This document shows positions 22,752 through 31,432 of a stretch of DNA of 64,000 bases, piece after piece. The stretch is from positions 2,409,567 to 2,473,566 of the forward strand of contig NZ_LT608315.1 in the NCBI RefSeq assembly GCF_900095825.1, given 5' to 3'. This DNA comes from Acidaminococcus massiliensis. Lineage in GTDB: Bacteria > Bacillota > Negativicutes > Acidaminococcales > Acidaminococcaceae. How positions within the stretch are numbered: the stretch's first letter is position 1; every line of letters begins with the position of its first letter. Under the pieces are notes generated by a model. It did no database searches. It saw nothing but the letters and a program-made list of their open reading frames with translations, and was not told the DNA's origin. A program made the translations under genes and the position numbers.

Positions 22752-23329
22752 AACAGCACCTCCTTGCGTGGGATATACGGCGCAATCACCGCGCTGCTAT
22801 CTGTTTTGGACGCCGTGATCACGCCGCCGGACCCGGTGGAAAAACTCCCCTGGGGATAATATTTCCGTATGGGGAAATTCATGTTCAGCCCGCTTGTTTC
22901 CGCCTTGATGGATAGCTGCAGCTGCAACCCGCCCGCGTTCTTGATTTCGATTTTTCCCGCGAACAGGTCTACGGTTCCCACCACGGAACCGTCCCGGAAA
23001 AAGCAGCGTTTTAAATGCAGCCTTGCCCGGTCCATGGTCCCGTCCAGCGCTGCCTTCATGATGGGCTTGCTTTCGATCATATCGTTTTTTCCGGCGTAAA
23101 TGGTCACGCTCAACGTGTCAACGGTCAGTGTAGAGTTCAGTTTAATTTGCTGCCGTTTAAAAAGCAGCTTGCCGTGTTGGTAAACCGTTCCGCCGTTGTT
23201 GATATCAATGTCGGCATCCGTATAGTAATAATGGTTGCCGTTTGCCAGGATAATATCGTATAAATCGCAACTTTGTATTTGTTTTTGTGTGTTCAGATAC
23301 GCCGTCAGGCTTGCATCTACCTGTTTCAT
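22748..23329 (-). CDS. Tail protein, DUF2163 family
   Basis: 193 residues (MKQVDASLTAYLNTQKQIQSCDLYDIILANGNHYYYTDADIDI...). The YxTDADIDI region and the later VDLFAGKIEIKN match the DUF2163/BR0599 family found in GTA-type and siphovirus tail tips, where it forms part of the hub. ATGA overlaps join it to both neighbours (22748-22751 and 23326-23329). Together with DUF2460 and NlpC/P60 it marks a GTA-like tail-tip block. Confidence 0.8.
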   Translation of the reverse strand: MKQVDASLTAYLNTQKQIQSCDLYDIILANGNHYYYTDADIDINNGGTVYQHGKLLFKRQQIKLNSTLTVDTLSVTIYAGKNDMIESKPIMKAALDGTMDRARLHLKRCFFRDGSVVGTVDLFAGKIEIKNAGGLQLQLSIKAETSGLNMNFPIRKYYPQGSFSTGSGGVITASKTDSSAVIAPYIPRKEVLL

Positions 23330-23901
23330 CTCACCACGTCCATCTTAAAGCTAGAGGAATTGTTAACGTTCTCAAAAACTCTGGTTAACTCTCCCCCATC
23401 GTCGGAAAACCGGACTTTGAACCAATACGTATAATCAGCCGTGACCACAGCCCCTGTTGCTGGTGCCGTGGAAAAGCTGATGACGCCGCCGGAAACACTG
23501 TAGCCGCTTGCCTGCTTTTTACCGTCCACGTAGACGGTCACGTCCTCGATGTATTCCGCCGGTTCCACGTATCCGTCCAGGCTCCAAACCGCCTGATATT
23601 TTCCCGGCACGATGACTGGCAACGCCCGGCCGGTCTCCCGGTTGAGTGTGTGGTCAAGCCATAAAAACGGCTCATATCCTCCCTTGACACTGGCAACAAA
23701 TGCCATTAGCTTGTCGGCGGTATCATCGTCAAGTAATCCAAACGTTTCCGTAATGGTCCATTGCGGGTAAAGCTGGTTCGTCAACGTCCGGACCATACCG
23801 GATCCGGACGTCTGTACCTGTGTATTCCATTTTTGCTTAAATTTACTGTTCCAGGTCAGGTGTTTGATTTCCTGGGGGAATTTTTTTAAAGCCATTACCA
23901 T
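23326..23901 (-). CDS. Distal tail protein, DUF2460 family
   Basis: 191 residues. It reads KKFPQEIKHLTWNSKFKQKWNTQVQTSGSG near the start and FLWLDHTLN, WFKVRFSDDGGELTRVFEN near the end, matching DUF2460 distal tail proteins. These form the ring between tail tube and tip. The ATG of MALKKF, two codons in, may be the true start. It overlaps the tape-measure gene by 7 bp. Confidence 0.8.
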   Translation of the reverse strand: MVMALKKFPQEIKHLTWNSKFKQKWNTQVQTSGSGMVRTLTNQLYPQWTITETFGLLDDDTADKLMAFVASVKGGYEPFLWLDHTLNRETGRALPVIVPGKYQAVWSLDGYVEPAEYIEDVTVYVDGKKQASGYSVSGGVISFSTAPATGAVVTADYTYWFKVRFSDDGGELTRVFENVNNSSSFKMDVVR

Positions 23902-26621
23902 ACCCCGCTTTCGGCGGCAAAATTACGATTGTTATCAAACAACGCCTGCTTGATGGCATCCAGGCCGCCGCGCTGTAAAAATGCGTTGAATCCGGACGCG
24001 TCAACCGCTGACACGTTTAACGTGACGTTTCCGCCGGAAATCGCGGTAACGCCCCCGTTGCTCCCCAGGTCAGGCACGCGTCCGGCGTTGATGGCGTCCA
24101 GGTTGTCCCGCCCAATTCGGTTGACTGCTTGAGACGTAATAACGTACTCCCCGTTGCTCAGCATGGCGGGGATGGAATCGCTTGTCCCGGTGCCAGGACC
24201 GGCAACGTACCCGCCGGTTGCAAAACCAAACTTGCCCTTTGTGACGCTCCCAAAATCCATACCAAACAGGGTGTGCCCTGCCCACCGGGCGGCCAGCTTC
24301 GGGTCGCCTACGATAGAGTAGATAGCGAACAGGCCTAACCATTCCGTCGCGATTTTTAAAGCGTTTTGAAAAATCGTCTTTACGAAATCACCCAGAGCCG
24401 CGCCCGCGGATTTTGTCCCGGTCAAAATGCTACTGAAAGCCTCGCCCATGCTCTTGCCAGCTTCTTGCCAATAGCTGACCATGGCGTCTTTCCAGTTTTT
24501 CGTGTTCTTGACCTGGTTCGTTTCGGCCTCTCCAGCGTCAACCAATTTTTGCTTGTAATTATCTACAAATTCCTGCAACGTCTCGTTTTTGGCGGCCATT
24601 TCGTCCTTGATGGCTTCCGGACTCATGCCCAGGACCTTTGCCAGGCCGTTAATGCCTGCTTCTTGATCTTCTCCCGCCGTTGCCATAGCCTGGTCGATTT
24701 CGGCCATTGCGTCTGTCACGGTCGTTTTGATGGCGTCCACATAGGCTTTAATGCTGTTCGGGTCGGCGCCAAACGTGGCCATTAGCTCCTTGCTGTTTGC
24801 CTGCTGCTGTTTATAGCGTTCGGCGTATTGCAGTGCTTCGATTTGTGCCATGTAAAGCTCTTTGGCGTTTCGTTCTTGCTCACTAATACGGTCAGCAACA
24901 GCCTGTCTGGTTTCGTCATCTTCGATTCCTTCGGCCAGCTTGATTTCCTTTTCGTAACTATCAATAAGATCATCATACTGTTTTTTATATTCGGCCAGTT
25001 TGACCTTCCGGTCGGCGTCTGCTTTAGCCTCGCCGGTCAGCATCGTTGCCCGGACCTTCATTTCTTCTATGGCTGCTTTTTCGTTTGCCTGTCTGATAGC
25101 GATCCAGTCGGAGTATTTCTTAATAAGCGCTTCAATCTGACGTTGTTCTTCGGTTAGCTTTTCCTTCTTTTCCTTCGGCTCTTTTGTACCTTTCTCTTCT
25201 TTAGGTGCACGGATAGCGGTGTGGAAGTGGTTATCGTCCTCGTTATATTCCTTGGGCACGCCCTTTCGCGGCCCAACTAGTTCGTCCCACGCGGTCCCGA
25301 CGTATTCCTGGACAGCGCCGCCCAGAGTGGACACGATAGATTTTACTTTGTCCCAAATAGCTTGCAGGGGTCGGAGGATGGGTGCCAGATAACCGGCAAT
25401 TGTGCTCCCGATATTCCGGGCGGCGTCATTTAGCTTGTAAAAAATAATGATTACAGCTTTCACCGCTGTCCTGACGACTTCCAGTCCAGCGTCGATGGCA
25501 TCCAGCGCCCATTGGGCAATGCTGCCAAACTCACTAAATGCGCTGGTTCCGTCGCTCCACACCAGGTCCAGTAAATCCTGGGTAAAATCTACCAGGGTTT
25601 GCACAATCCCGGATTTGTCGAAAGCCTCAAAAATGGCGCCGCCAATGCCCGCACAGATAGTCACCATGTTGCCCTCGACGTCTCCCCATTCGTCAATGAT
25701 GTTTTGCTTGCTTTCAGCCATGGAACCGTCAAACGTGTGCATGTAGTCCGTTAGGCTTTTTACGGCGTCCTGGGCGTTCAGGGTGCCGTCGTCCATGGCC
25801 TGCATGGCTTCCTCGGCGGTCATCCCTACGGATTCAAACGCCTTGTCCATATCCAGCCCGGACTGCTGCAATTCTTTCATCTGCCGGGAGGATACTTCGC
25901 CCGTTGCCTGGATTCTGGCCAGAGTCCGGATAAGCGTTTCCGCCCCCGCCTGTCCCTTCCCCAACCCGGCAGCGGTATCGGCGCACAATTTAATCATGTG
26001 GGCAGCGTTGTTTGCACTATACCCCAGATTAACCAGGTCCATGCCCCACTGCTTGACAGCGGTTAAATCATAGTTAGTGTCACGCCCCACGCTGTTAAAC
26101 AGCTTCCCGGCTTCCGCCGCGTCTTCTGCCGCCGGTTTCCAGGCCGCGAACATAGCCGCGGATTTTTCGGCTGCCGCCCCCATGGCGGCTACGTCCTGGA
26201 CAAATTGTGCGATGGCAGAGGCAACCTTGACGGCCAGGGTTCCGGCAAATGCCCCGGCGGCTACGTCCAAGGACGTAAAAGCCGCGGTATTGACGCCCAG
26301 TTTCCCGGCCACGTTGTCCATCAGCTGGCCCAGGGCGCTGTGTTTTTCTTCCACCTTTTTCAGATTGTTTACTGTGTCTTTGATGGCCTTGTTATACTCT
26401 GCGTTGACCTGCTTCTGGGCGGTTAACTTTTCTCGCAAGTCCTGCATCGCTTTGGCCTGTTCGGAGGTCGCGTTGGTGCCAGATTGCGTGGCTTTTTCCA
26501 GGTCGCGCAGTTCCTTTTGCATGGCGGATGCGGCTTGTGTCCCTTCGGCCAGGGCGCTGTTCAGCCGTCTTAGCCCTTCATCATTGGTAAAGGTTTCAAG
26601 ATTGATTTTTGCGTCAGCCAT
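23895..26621 (-). CDS. Tape measure protein
   Basis: 908 residues, which sets the tail length. An N-terminal coiled coil (LREKLTAQKQVNAEYNKAIKDTVNNLKKVEEKHS) leads to a tape-measure domain (KLFNSVGRDTNYDLTAVKQWGMDLVNLGYSANNAAHMIK...LARIQATGEVSSRQMKELQQSGLDMDKAFE). Hydrophobic helices (VVRTAVKAVIIIFYKLNDAARNIGSTIAGYLAPIL) follow, then a long charged coiled coil. The Gly-rich tail FATGGYVAGPGTGTSDSIPAMLSNGEYVI is typical of siphovirus tape measures. Confidence 0.92.
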   Translation of the reverse strand: MADAKINLETFTNDEGLRRLNSALAEGTQAASAMQKELRDLEKATQSGTNATSEQAKAMQDLREKLTAQKQVNAEYNKAIKDTVNNLKKVEEKHSALGQLMDNVAGKLGVNTAAFTSLDVAAGAFAGTLAVKVASAIAQFVQDVAAMGAAAEKSAAMFAAWKPAAEDAAEAGKLFNSVGRDTNYDLTAVKQWGMDLVNLGYSANNAAHMIKLCADTAAGLGKGQAGAETLIRTLARIQATGEVSSRQMKELQQSGLDMDKAFESVGMTAEEAMQAMDDGTLNAQDAVKSLTDYMHTFDGSMAESKQNIIDEWGDVEGNMVTICAGIGGAIFEAFDKSGIVQTLVDFTQDLLDLVWSDGTSAFSEFGSIAQWALDAIDAGLEVVRTAVKAVIIIFYKLNDAARNIGSTIAGYLAPILRPLQAIWDKVKSIVSTLGGAVQEYVGTAWDELVGPRKGVPKEYNEDDNHFHTAIRAPKEEKGTKEPKEKKEKLTEEQRQIEALIKKYSDWIAIRQANEKAAIEEMKVRATMLTGEAKADADRKVKLAEYKKQYDDLIDSYEKEIKLAEGIEDDETRQAVADRISEQERNAKELYMAQIEALQYAERYKQQQANSKELMATFGADPNSIKAYVDAIKTTVTDAMAEIDQAMATAGEDQEAGINGLAKVLGMSPEAIKDEMAAKNETLQEFVDNYKQKLVDAGEAETNQVKNTKNWKDAMVSYWQEAGKSMGEAFSSILTGTKSAGAALGDFVKTIFQNALKIATEWLGLFAIYSIVGDPKLAARWAGHTLFGMDFGSVTKGKFGFATGGYVAGPGTGTSDSIPAMLSNGEYVITSQAVNRIGRDNLDAINAGRVPDLGSNGGVTAISGGNVTLNVSAVDASGFNAFLQRGGLDAIKQALFDNNRNFAAESGVW

Positions 26622-26632
26622 TTTCTCACCTC

Positions 26633-27046
26633 CTACAGGTCAATGTGTTCCTTTAAGTAATTTAAAAGGTAATCCGTAAAATATTGTTCAATCGCTTGCG
26701 CGTTCTTTTCAAAATAAGTTCCGTGTGGTGCATATTCAGGGCCTTTCATACCTTGCCGCGGTCCTCGTTTTCTGATGGCCCGGCCGTATGCCCCCGTGTT
26801 GTACCAACGGGCAAAATAGTTTGCGTAAACTGTGGCGTTAACCACGCCTACGTTTTCAATCGTAAATTTTCCTTTTTGTATGTATTTTGCGATTTCCATC
26901 CCGCCGAACCCGGTCTGTGGATGGGTACGCCGGATATAGTCGCAGGTCGCATTTTGCGCTTCCCGGGCGGCTTTAACGACGTCCGCGGTAAACCCTGCAT
27001 CGGTATATTTTTGTATCCTTGCCTGCAGCTCTGCAATGGTTTCCAC
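26633..27046 (-). CDS. HK97 gp10-like or tail-completion protein (tentative)
   Basis: 137 residues. The N-terminus is helical, the middle basic, and it ends NYFARWYNTGAYGRAIRKRGPRQGMKGPEYAPHGTYFEKNAQAIEQYF. This YxNxGAYG..P..P.. pattern resembles gp10-like neck or tail-completion proteins. That group normally lies between head-closure and tail-terminator genes. Here it lies between tail tube and tape measure, where tail-assembly chaperones are expected. Confidence 0.5.
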   Translation of the reverse strand: METIAELQARIQKYTDAGFTADVVKAAREAQNATCDYIRRTHPQTGFGGMEIAKYIQKGKFTIENVGVVNATVYANYFARWYNTGAYGRAIRKRGPRQGMKGPEYAPHGTYFEKNAQAIEQYFTDYLLNYLKEHIDL

Positions 27047-27098
27047 GTTATCACCTCAAATAATAATAAAGAAGGGCCGCGGTGGCGGCCCTGTTCAG

Positions 27099-27599
27099 TT
27101 ATGCCCCGATGGTAAACCCGGTTTTCGTCTCCGGCTTTCCGGTCCCGGTCGCCTTCATGCTATATTCCACCAGGTCCTCCGCCGCACTGGTTTCTTCAAA
27201 GCTCGTAACGACGGCGGTAAACTGCATGTAATCCTTGCTATCTACGTCCACGTAGGCAAACTGCAACGCGTTTTTGTCGGTGCATTTGTCGTCGTAAACA
27301 AAGGATTTCAGCACGTTTTGCCCCACATCGCCCGCGATTGCCACCAACTTAGAAGAGATTTCAAAACTTTTTCCAGTCGGAGCAGCAATGGACCAGCCTC
27401 CGCTGTCTTTCGTTGTCTTACTCTGGGTGTTTACCGTCGGGCTCATAGTAAAATCCTCAGCCCCGCCGATAAGAGTCCATTTCGGGGCCTCAGCCGTGGC
27501 CCCGGTACCATAGTTTACGTATAACAGGCGCTTTTTTCCGGAAATTCCGGTCGCGCCGTCAAATTGCGGCAAATTTTCCGCGGTAATGGTTACGCTCAT
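27099..27599 (-). CDS. Major tail protein (TP901-1-like)
   Basis: 166 residues, beta-rich, matching tail-tube subunits of the TP901-1 type: KRLLYVNYGTGATAEAPKWTLIGGAEDFTMSPTVNTQSKTTKDSGGWS and the later FEISSKLVAIAGD. Many copies stack into the tail tube. It is followed by the gp10-like gene and the tape measure gene. Confidence 0.85.
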   Translation of the reverse strand: MSVTITAENLPQFDGATGISGKKRLLYVNYGTGATAEAPKWTLIGGAEDFTMSPTVNTQSKTTKDSGGWSIAAPTGKSFEISSKLVAIAGDVGQNVLKSFVYDDKCTDKNALQFAYVDVDSKDYMQFTAVVTSFEETSAAEDLVEYSMKATGTGKPETKTGFTIGA

Positions 27600-27603
27600 T
27601 AAA

Positions 27604-28065
27604 TTACTCCTCCTTAAATTGTCCTACACGAATTTTTAAATTAATGCTTCCGTTCTGCCACTCTCCGGCGTCGCCTACAATCGGCAAACTGATAGATACG
27701 GCGCCGATGGTCAGGTCTACCAGGGTAAAACCGTCAGCATTTAAGCTGGTATTTAACGCCGCTCGTCCGTCCGGGCTTGCCAGGCGGCAAAACACAGCCT
27801 CCAACTTTTGGGCAACGTCTTTGCGGCCGCGGTAGTTGCTGTAAATTTGTAGGTTTATGGTCATGGTCCACACGGGGCCTGTTTTGGTGTCCCGCGCGTC
27901 CATGTCAGCCGCGCCTAAAATCCCATAAGCAAATTCTGCCTGACTCCGAAAATAGTCCTCGATTTCGGTAATTGGCACCGCGCTGTCGAACCATTCCAGC
28001 CCTTGCCCGTTTAACGTGGCATATAGGGCTTTACTGATGGCGGTAAAAGGCAATTTGTACGTCAT
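27604..28065 (-). CDS. Tail terminator-like protein
   Basis: 153 residues (FTAISKALYATLNGQGLEWFDSAVPITEIEDYFRSQAEFAYGILGAADMDARDTKTGPVWTMTINLQIYSNYRGRKDVAQKLEAVF). The pattern of a helix, strand WTMTINLQIYSNY with KDVAQKLEAV helix, then VDLTIGAVSISL, suits DUF3168/gpU-type terminators that cap the tail tube. It overlaps the head-closure gene by 4 bp. Confidence 0.7.
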   Translation of the reverse strand: MTYKLPFTAISKALYATLNGQGLEWFDSAVPITEIEDYFRSQAEFAYGILGAADMDARDTKTGPVWTMTINLQIYSNYRGRKDVAQKLEAVFCRLASPDGRAALNTSLNADGFTLVDLTIGAVSISLPIVGDAGEWQNGSINLKIRVGQFKEE

Positions 28066-28424
28066 AATTTGCCGCCTCCCGTAATGGCCGTTGCTGTAAT
28101 CTGCACATAAGCCGGGCGGCTTTCATCAATCAGTAATACGTCGTTGATTTTATACGCTTTTCCGCCCCATTCCAGGCGCCAGGTGCTGTCCAGGTCAGGG
28201 CACGTCTTGCGGGTGTCCCTCACCAGGAAATAACGGGTATCAACGGTCGCATAGTCTCCGATAATCTGCTGTTTGCTTTGGCTTTTGACGGTCACAAGCG
28301 CCCGCACTTTTAAAAATTCCGTGTAGGTCGTTGCACTGACGCCGCCCAGGGCGTCCCGTTTAGGGGCGCTGGGCTTCATCAGTTTTATAGTCTCTGTAAA
28401 TCGTCCCGGATTCCGCCGGAACAT
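28062..28424 (-). CDS. Head-tail joining (head closure) protein
   Basis: 120 residues with RFTETIKLMKPSAPKRDALGGVSATTYTEFLKVRALVTVKS, the SPP1 gp16/head-tail-joining beta-barrel pattern, and WGGKAYKINDVLLIDESRPAYVQITATAI at the end. It would plug the portal-connector channel and dock the tail. It starts 1 bp past the end of the capsid gene. Confidence 0.8.
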   Translation of the reverse strand: MFRRNPGRFTETIKLMKPSAPKRDALGGVSATTYTEFLKVRALVTVKSQSKQQIIGDYATVDTRYFLVRDTRKTCPDLDSTWRLEWGGKAYKINDVLLIDESRPAYVQITATAITGGGKL

Positions 28425-28425
28425 A

Positions 28426-29556
28426 TCATGCTCCGGCCTTGCTCAGGACGGTAAAGCACTTGCCGTAGGTGTTCAGGTCGGTAAATCTGGCCACGGCCCG
28501 CACAATAGTGCTGTTGGTCCGGAACCCGGCTTCCGTGCTAGACTGTACTTCCAGGGCGGGGAACGCGATGTGATAAAGTGCTCTGTAATCGCCCACAACG
28601 GCGGTATTGTCAGCCAGGGCGGCGCCTTCTACTACGTGGATGGGGCGGCTTTCAATCTGCCGGACGGTTTCGTTGTTGGCGTCTCTTGCCAGCAGGTAGC
28701 GGCCCTGGGTATCTTTGGCGAGGGCCATTGCGGCGAAAGTGTTCTGGTTGACCACCACGGACGCATTGGCCCCGGCGTCCAGCGGGCAGGTAATGATGGC
28801 CTTTTTAATGGCGTCGATGGCGGCGACGGTGCCAAAATCGGCAACGGTGTTTTTCTTGACGTCAGTCGGCGCCACCGCTTTAGCCAAAATGTCCTTGTTA
28901 ACATCGTTGATGTAAATCCGGTTAAACAGGGTAGCAATCAGTGCCACAACATCGGTGGCGCTGTCCCGAATCAGCTCATTAGACACGGGAATAAGCGCGC
29001 CCTTGCTAGCCAGGGTAAATGCCAGCTGGGTAAATGCGGCTTTGCCTTCTTTAATGCTGTTGTTTTCGTCAAACGCTTCCAGGGTCACGCCTGCCTGGTT
29101 AGCATAATCGATAACGGGGATTTTGCCGGAACGGGTTCCAACGGTCACGCCGGTTACGATGCTTCTCAGGTCTACGCCCTGCCGGTCATTTTCCACGATA
29201 GGAAGCAGGATTTCAGGAATCAGGAACCCGCCGTCAGCAGATACGGCGCCGTTCTGCCCGGTGGCCGTTGCCTGAAACGCTGCTTTCATGGTTGCGTCCA
29301 GCTGGTTCATTTTTTCGCGATCACCGCGCAGGAAATCCTTCAGGGCGGCGTTAATCATACCTCTAGTTACTTTTTCCATGTTCGTCTTCTTTCCTTTCTC
29401 CGCGGCTTCCGCGGTAACGGCGTTTTTATATTCGTCCAGGGCGGCCTGCAGGCGCTGCTGTTCCTCAGCGCTCACCGGTTCCTGGTTTTCAATCTGCTTT
29501 TTCAGGCTGGCCTGGATGGCGGCCAGCTCCCTTTTTAATTCCAGGGAGTGCAACAT
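28426..29556 (-). CDS. HK97-fold major capsid protein
   Basis: 376 residues. The first 100 or so (KRELAAIQASLKKQIENQEPVSAEEQQRLQAALDEYKN...) form a delta/scaffold coiled coil expected to be removed by the phage protease. The mature part starts near QATATGQNGAVSADGGFLIP and has the HK97 core (VTVGTRSGKIPVIDYANQAGVTLEAFDENNSI..FTLASKGALIPVSNELIRDS; NASVVVNQNTFAAMALAKDTQGRYLL). The start follows GGAGG with 10-nt spacing and overlaps the end of the frameshifted chaperone frame. Confidence 0.93.
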   Translation of the reverse strand: MLHSLELKRELAAIQASLKKQIENQEPVSAEEQQRLQAALDEYKNAVTAEAAEKGKKTNMEKVTRGMINAALKDFLRGDREKMNQLDATMKAAFQATATGQNGAVSADGGFLIPEILLPIVENDRQGVDLRSIVTGVTVGTRSGKIPVIDYANQAGVTLEAFDENNSIKEGKAAFTQLAFTLASKGALIPVSNELIRDSATDVVALIATLFNRIYINDVNKDILAKAVAPTDVKKNTVADFGTVAAIDAIKKAIITCPLDAGANASVVVNQNTFAAMALAKDTQGRYLLARDANNETVRQIESRPIHVVEGAALADNTAVVGDYRALYHIAFPALEVQSSTEAGFRTNSTIVRAVARFTDLNTYGKCFTVLSKAGA

Positions 29557-30213
29557 TCAAGATTTTCCTCCATTTCTCGGCCAGGGCGGGGTCCATCTTC
29601 CCCGGCGCTTTATTTTTCCGCCGGTAGGCGGTCAGTTGCTCATAGGTGGGGGCGTGTTTGCCCAGCATTGACTGATACACAGGCAGGGATACGCGCCTGA
29701 TAAGTATATCTTCTTCCCGATCTACCCTCCGCATGTATCCTTCAAAAAGGGCATCCAGCTCTCCAACTGTCAGCCGCTCGAATTCCCACGGCTTTAGGTT
29801 CAGTTCCCCATAAGCAATTTTTTCTAGTTCCGTTGCTAAATCGGCAACGGATTCATAGGATTTTATTTTTTGGTCCCCGGCACCACGTTTTTTGGCACTT
29901 TTCCAAACGTCCCGGATTTCATCAGGGCGGGAACCAAAACCTTCATGTACAGGTCTTGGGCGCTCATTTCGGCCAGGGCGGCGCCCCAGATTTCGTCAAA
30001 CGTTTCCGCCGGTGTGTTTTCTGGCATACCGCCGCCGATAAGGCCCCATTTCAGCATTACATAAAAATTCGTCAGGCTGGCCGTAGCCACGGCCTTAAAA
30101 AGGCTGTTGCCCGGCAGTTCCTGTTCTGCCCCCATGACGGCTTTCAGCGGATAGGATACGCTGTATTCTTTACCTCCCGCTTTAAATTTTACGGTCTTAT
30201 CAATCGTTGCCAT
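29489..30213 (-). CDS. Tail assembly chaperone, -1 frameshift fusion (gpGT-like)
   Basis: Not an uninterrupted frame: translation starts with the 29863-30213 gene and shifts -1 at A AAA AAC (29887-29893). It then continues through RGAGDQKIKSYESVADLA...LNLKPWEFERLTVGELDALFEGYMRRVDREED and ends PGQPEKAD. The second frame has no start codon of its own for its first 50 residues yet is protein-like throughout, with the PWEFERLTVGELDALFEGY motif seen in T-type extensions. The shifted product would coat the tape measure. The position, between portal and capsid, is unusual. Confidence 0.75.
29863..30213 (-). CDS. Tail assembly chaperone, short form (gpG-like)
   Basis: 116 residues (TIDKTVKFKAGGKEYSVSYPLKAVMGAEQELPGNSLFKAVATASLTNFYVMLKWGLI...). 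The N-terminal strand pair followed by helices matches tail assembly chaperones of the G type. It ends FGKVPKNVVPGTKK. A slippery heptamer lies 22 bp before the stop codon. The ATG chosen follows GGAGG; the frame is open 27 bp more. It overlaps the portal gene by 14 bp. Confidence 0.75.
   Translation of the reverse strand: MATIDKTVKFKAGGKEYSVSYPLKAVMGAEQELPGNSLFKAVATASLTNFYVMLKWGLIGGGMPENTPAETFDEIWGAALAEMSAQDLYMKVLVPALMKSGTFGKVPKNVVPGTKK
29887..29893 (-). other. -1 programmed frameshift slippery site, A AAA AAC
   Basis: In the chaperone frame the codons read GTG CCA AAA AAC GTG, giving the canonical heptamer A AAA AAC. A one-base backward slip joins the two long protein-like frames. The downstream CGTGGTGCCGGGGACC could fold weakly; I did not find a strong stimulatory stem. 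Confidence 0.75.
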
Positions 30214-31432
30214 TTTCTCCTCCTTCATTTCCTTGTTCATTCCCCGGGCTGTCTCCCAGGGCGCCGGTCCCGCCCCGTTGTGTCAACATATCAGCCTCGG
30301 GGCTGTCCAATCGCGGATATTTCAGGCTGGCCCGGGCTTCGTTAGGTGTTAAAATCCCGGCACCGGTATAGCTGCACAGGACGGACGCCTTGCTTTGGGC
30401 ATCCAGTGTGTCAAACACATCATTTACAGTGCCAAAACGCAACCCGGCGTTTCGCTGCCTCTCAGACAGCAGCTTGACGGATAATTCAGCGGCGTATTGC
30501 TCCAAAATCGGGGCAATGGTCTGGGAAAAGAACTGCATCATCTGGGACGCGGAAAACGTCGCCGCGCCGGTTCCGCCCATACGGTTTAACATGGCCAGCG
30601 GAATCCCGAATAGCGCAGAAATGTCTTCCGCTTTGGACTCTTTAACGATCTGGTAATAATTTCCGACGTCGTTTGTGATGTTGCTTGCTTCCATCCCGGC
30701 GGGTAACGGCAAAATGGTTGCGTTACTGTTAGACAGCAGCTCTTTTATTTGTGCTTGCAGCTCTTTCTGTTTAGTCTTACTCAAGTCGGACGTATACGTC
30801 AAAACGATGGTTCCGGAAAAGCCGTTGGAAATGGTGCTCCGGATGGCGCCTTCCACTTCCGCGTTTGCCGCTAAGGTATCGCGCAATACAGCCCCAGCCG
30901 GGCGGCCTAAAATTCCGTTGGTGGAAAATGCCCGGAAATGTAAAATTTCTTCCGGCAAAATCGTAAACGTTTGGCCGTTCCGGGGGTCCGTATAGCGGTA
31001 TACCAGCTTTCGTTGCCCATCCAGGATATTGGCATCATCCCACACTACCTGCATACTTCCGGCGTCCAGGGGCACCAGGGCAGTCAGGGCCGTTGTACGG
31101 TCGCAGTTGATATACGCAAAAGCGTTGCCGTATAAAAGCCGCTGTTTCTCCATGTATTCCCAAAACGCATACGCGTTAATTCCCGGGTACGGCTGGTAAT
31201 TCAGCACGTTTGCGCTGCCGGGAACGGCAGCTGGTTCCGCCGTAGAATCCGGGCGGTAAACGGTCCATCGGAACTGTGCCAGGTTTTGAGCCAGAATTTT
31301 AACGCATGTTGCAAAAATCACATCTGCGTTTGGGCTGATGTTAAACGTGCGGCCATATCCTACCGGCGCCAGGTTCTGGTACTGTTTCGCCGGGGGATAC
31401 CCGCGGATATAGGCTTTGATTTTTTCAAACAT
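30200..31432 (-). CDS. HK97-family portal protein
   Basis: 410 residues. ILAQNLAQFRWTVYR, the hydrophobic YGNAFAYI segment and the stretch VKESKAEDISALFGIPLAMLNRMGGTGAATFSASQMMQFFSQTIAPIL are characteristic of the portal family. The dodecamer forms the DNA entry pore and binds terminase. The C-terminus is Gly/Asn/Glu-rich. The order here is terminase, connector, protease, portal; usually portal comes before protease. Confidence 0.92.
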   Translation of the reverse strand: MFEKIKAYIRGYPPAKQYQNLAPVGYGRTFNISPNADVIFATCVKILAQNLAQFRWTVYRPDSTAEPAAVPGSANVLNYQPYPGINAYAFWEYMEKQRLLYGNAFAYINCDRTTALTALVPLDAGSMQVVWDDANILDGQRKLVYRYTDPRNGQTFTILPEEILHFRAFSTNGILGRPAGAVLRDTLAANAEVEGAIRSTISNGFSGTIVLTYTSDLSKTKQKELQAQIKELLSNSNATILPLPAGMEASNITNDVGNYYQIVKESKAEDISALFGIPLAMLNRMGGTGAATFSASQMMQFFSQTIAPILEQYAAELSVKLLSERQRNAGLRFGTVNDVFDTLDAQSKASVLCSYTGAGILTPNEARASLKYPRLDSPEADMLTQRGGTGALGDSPGNEQGNEGGENGND

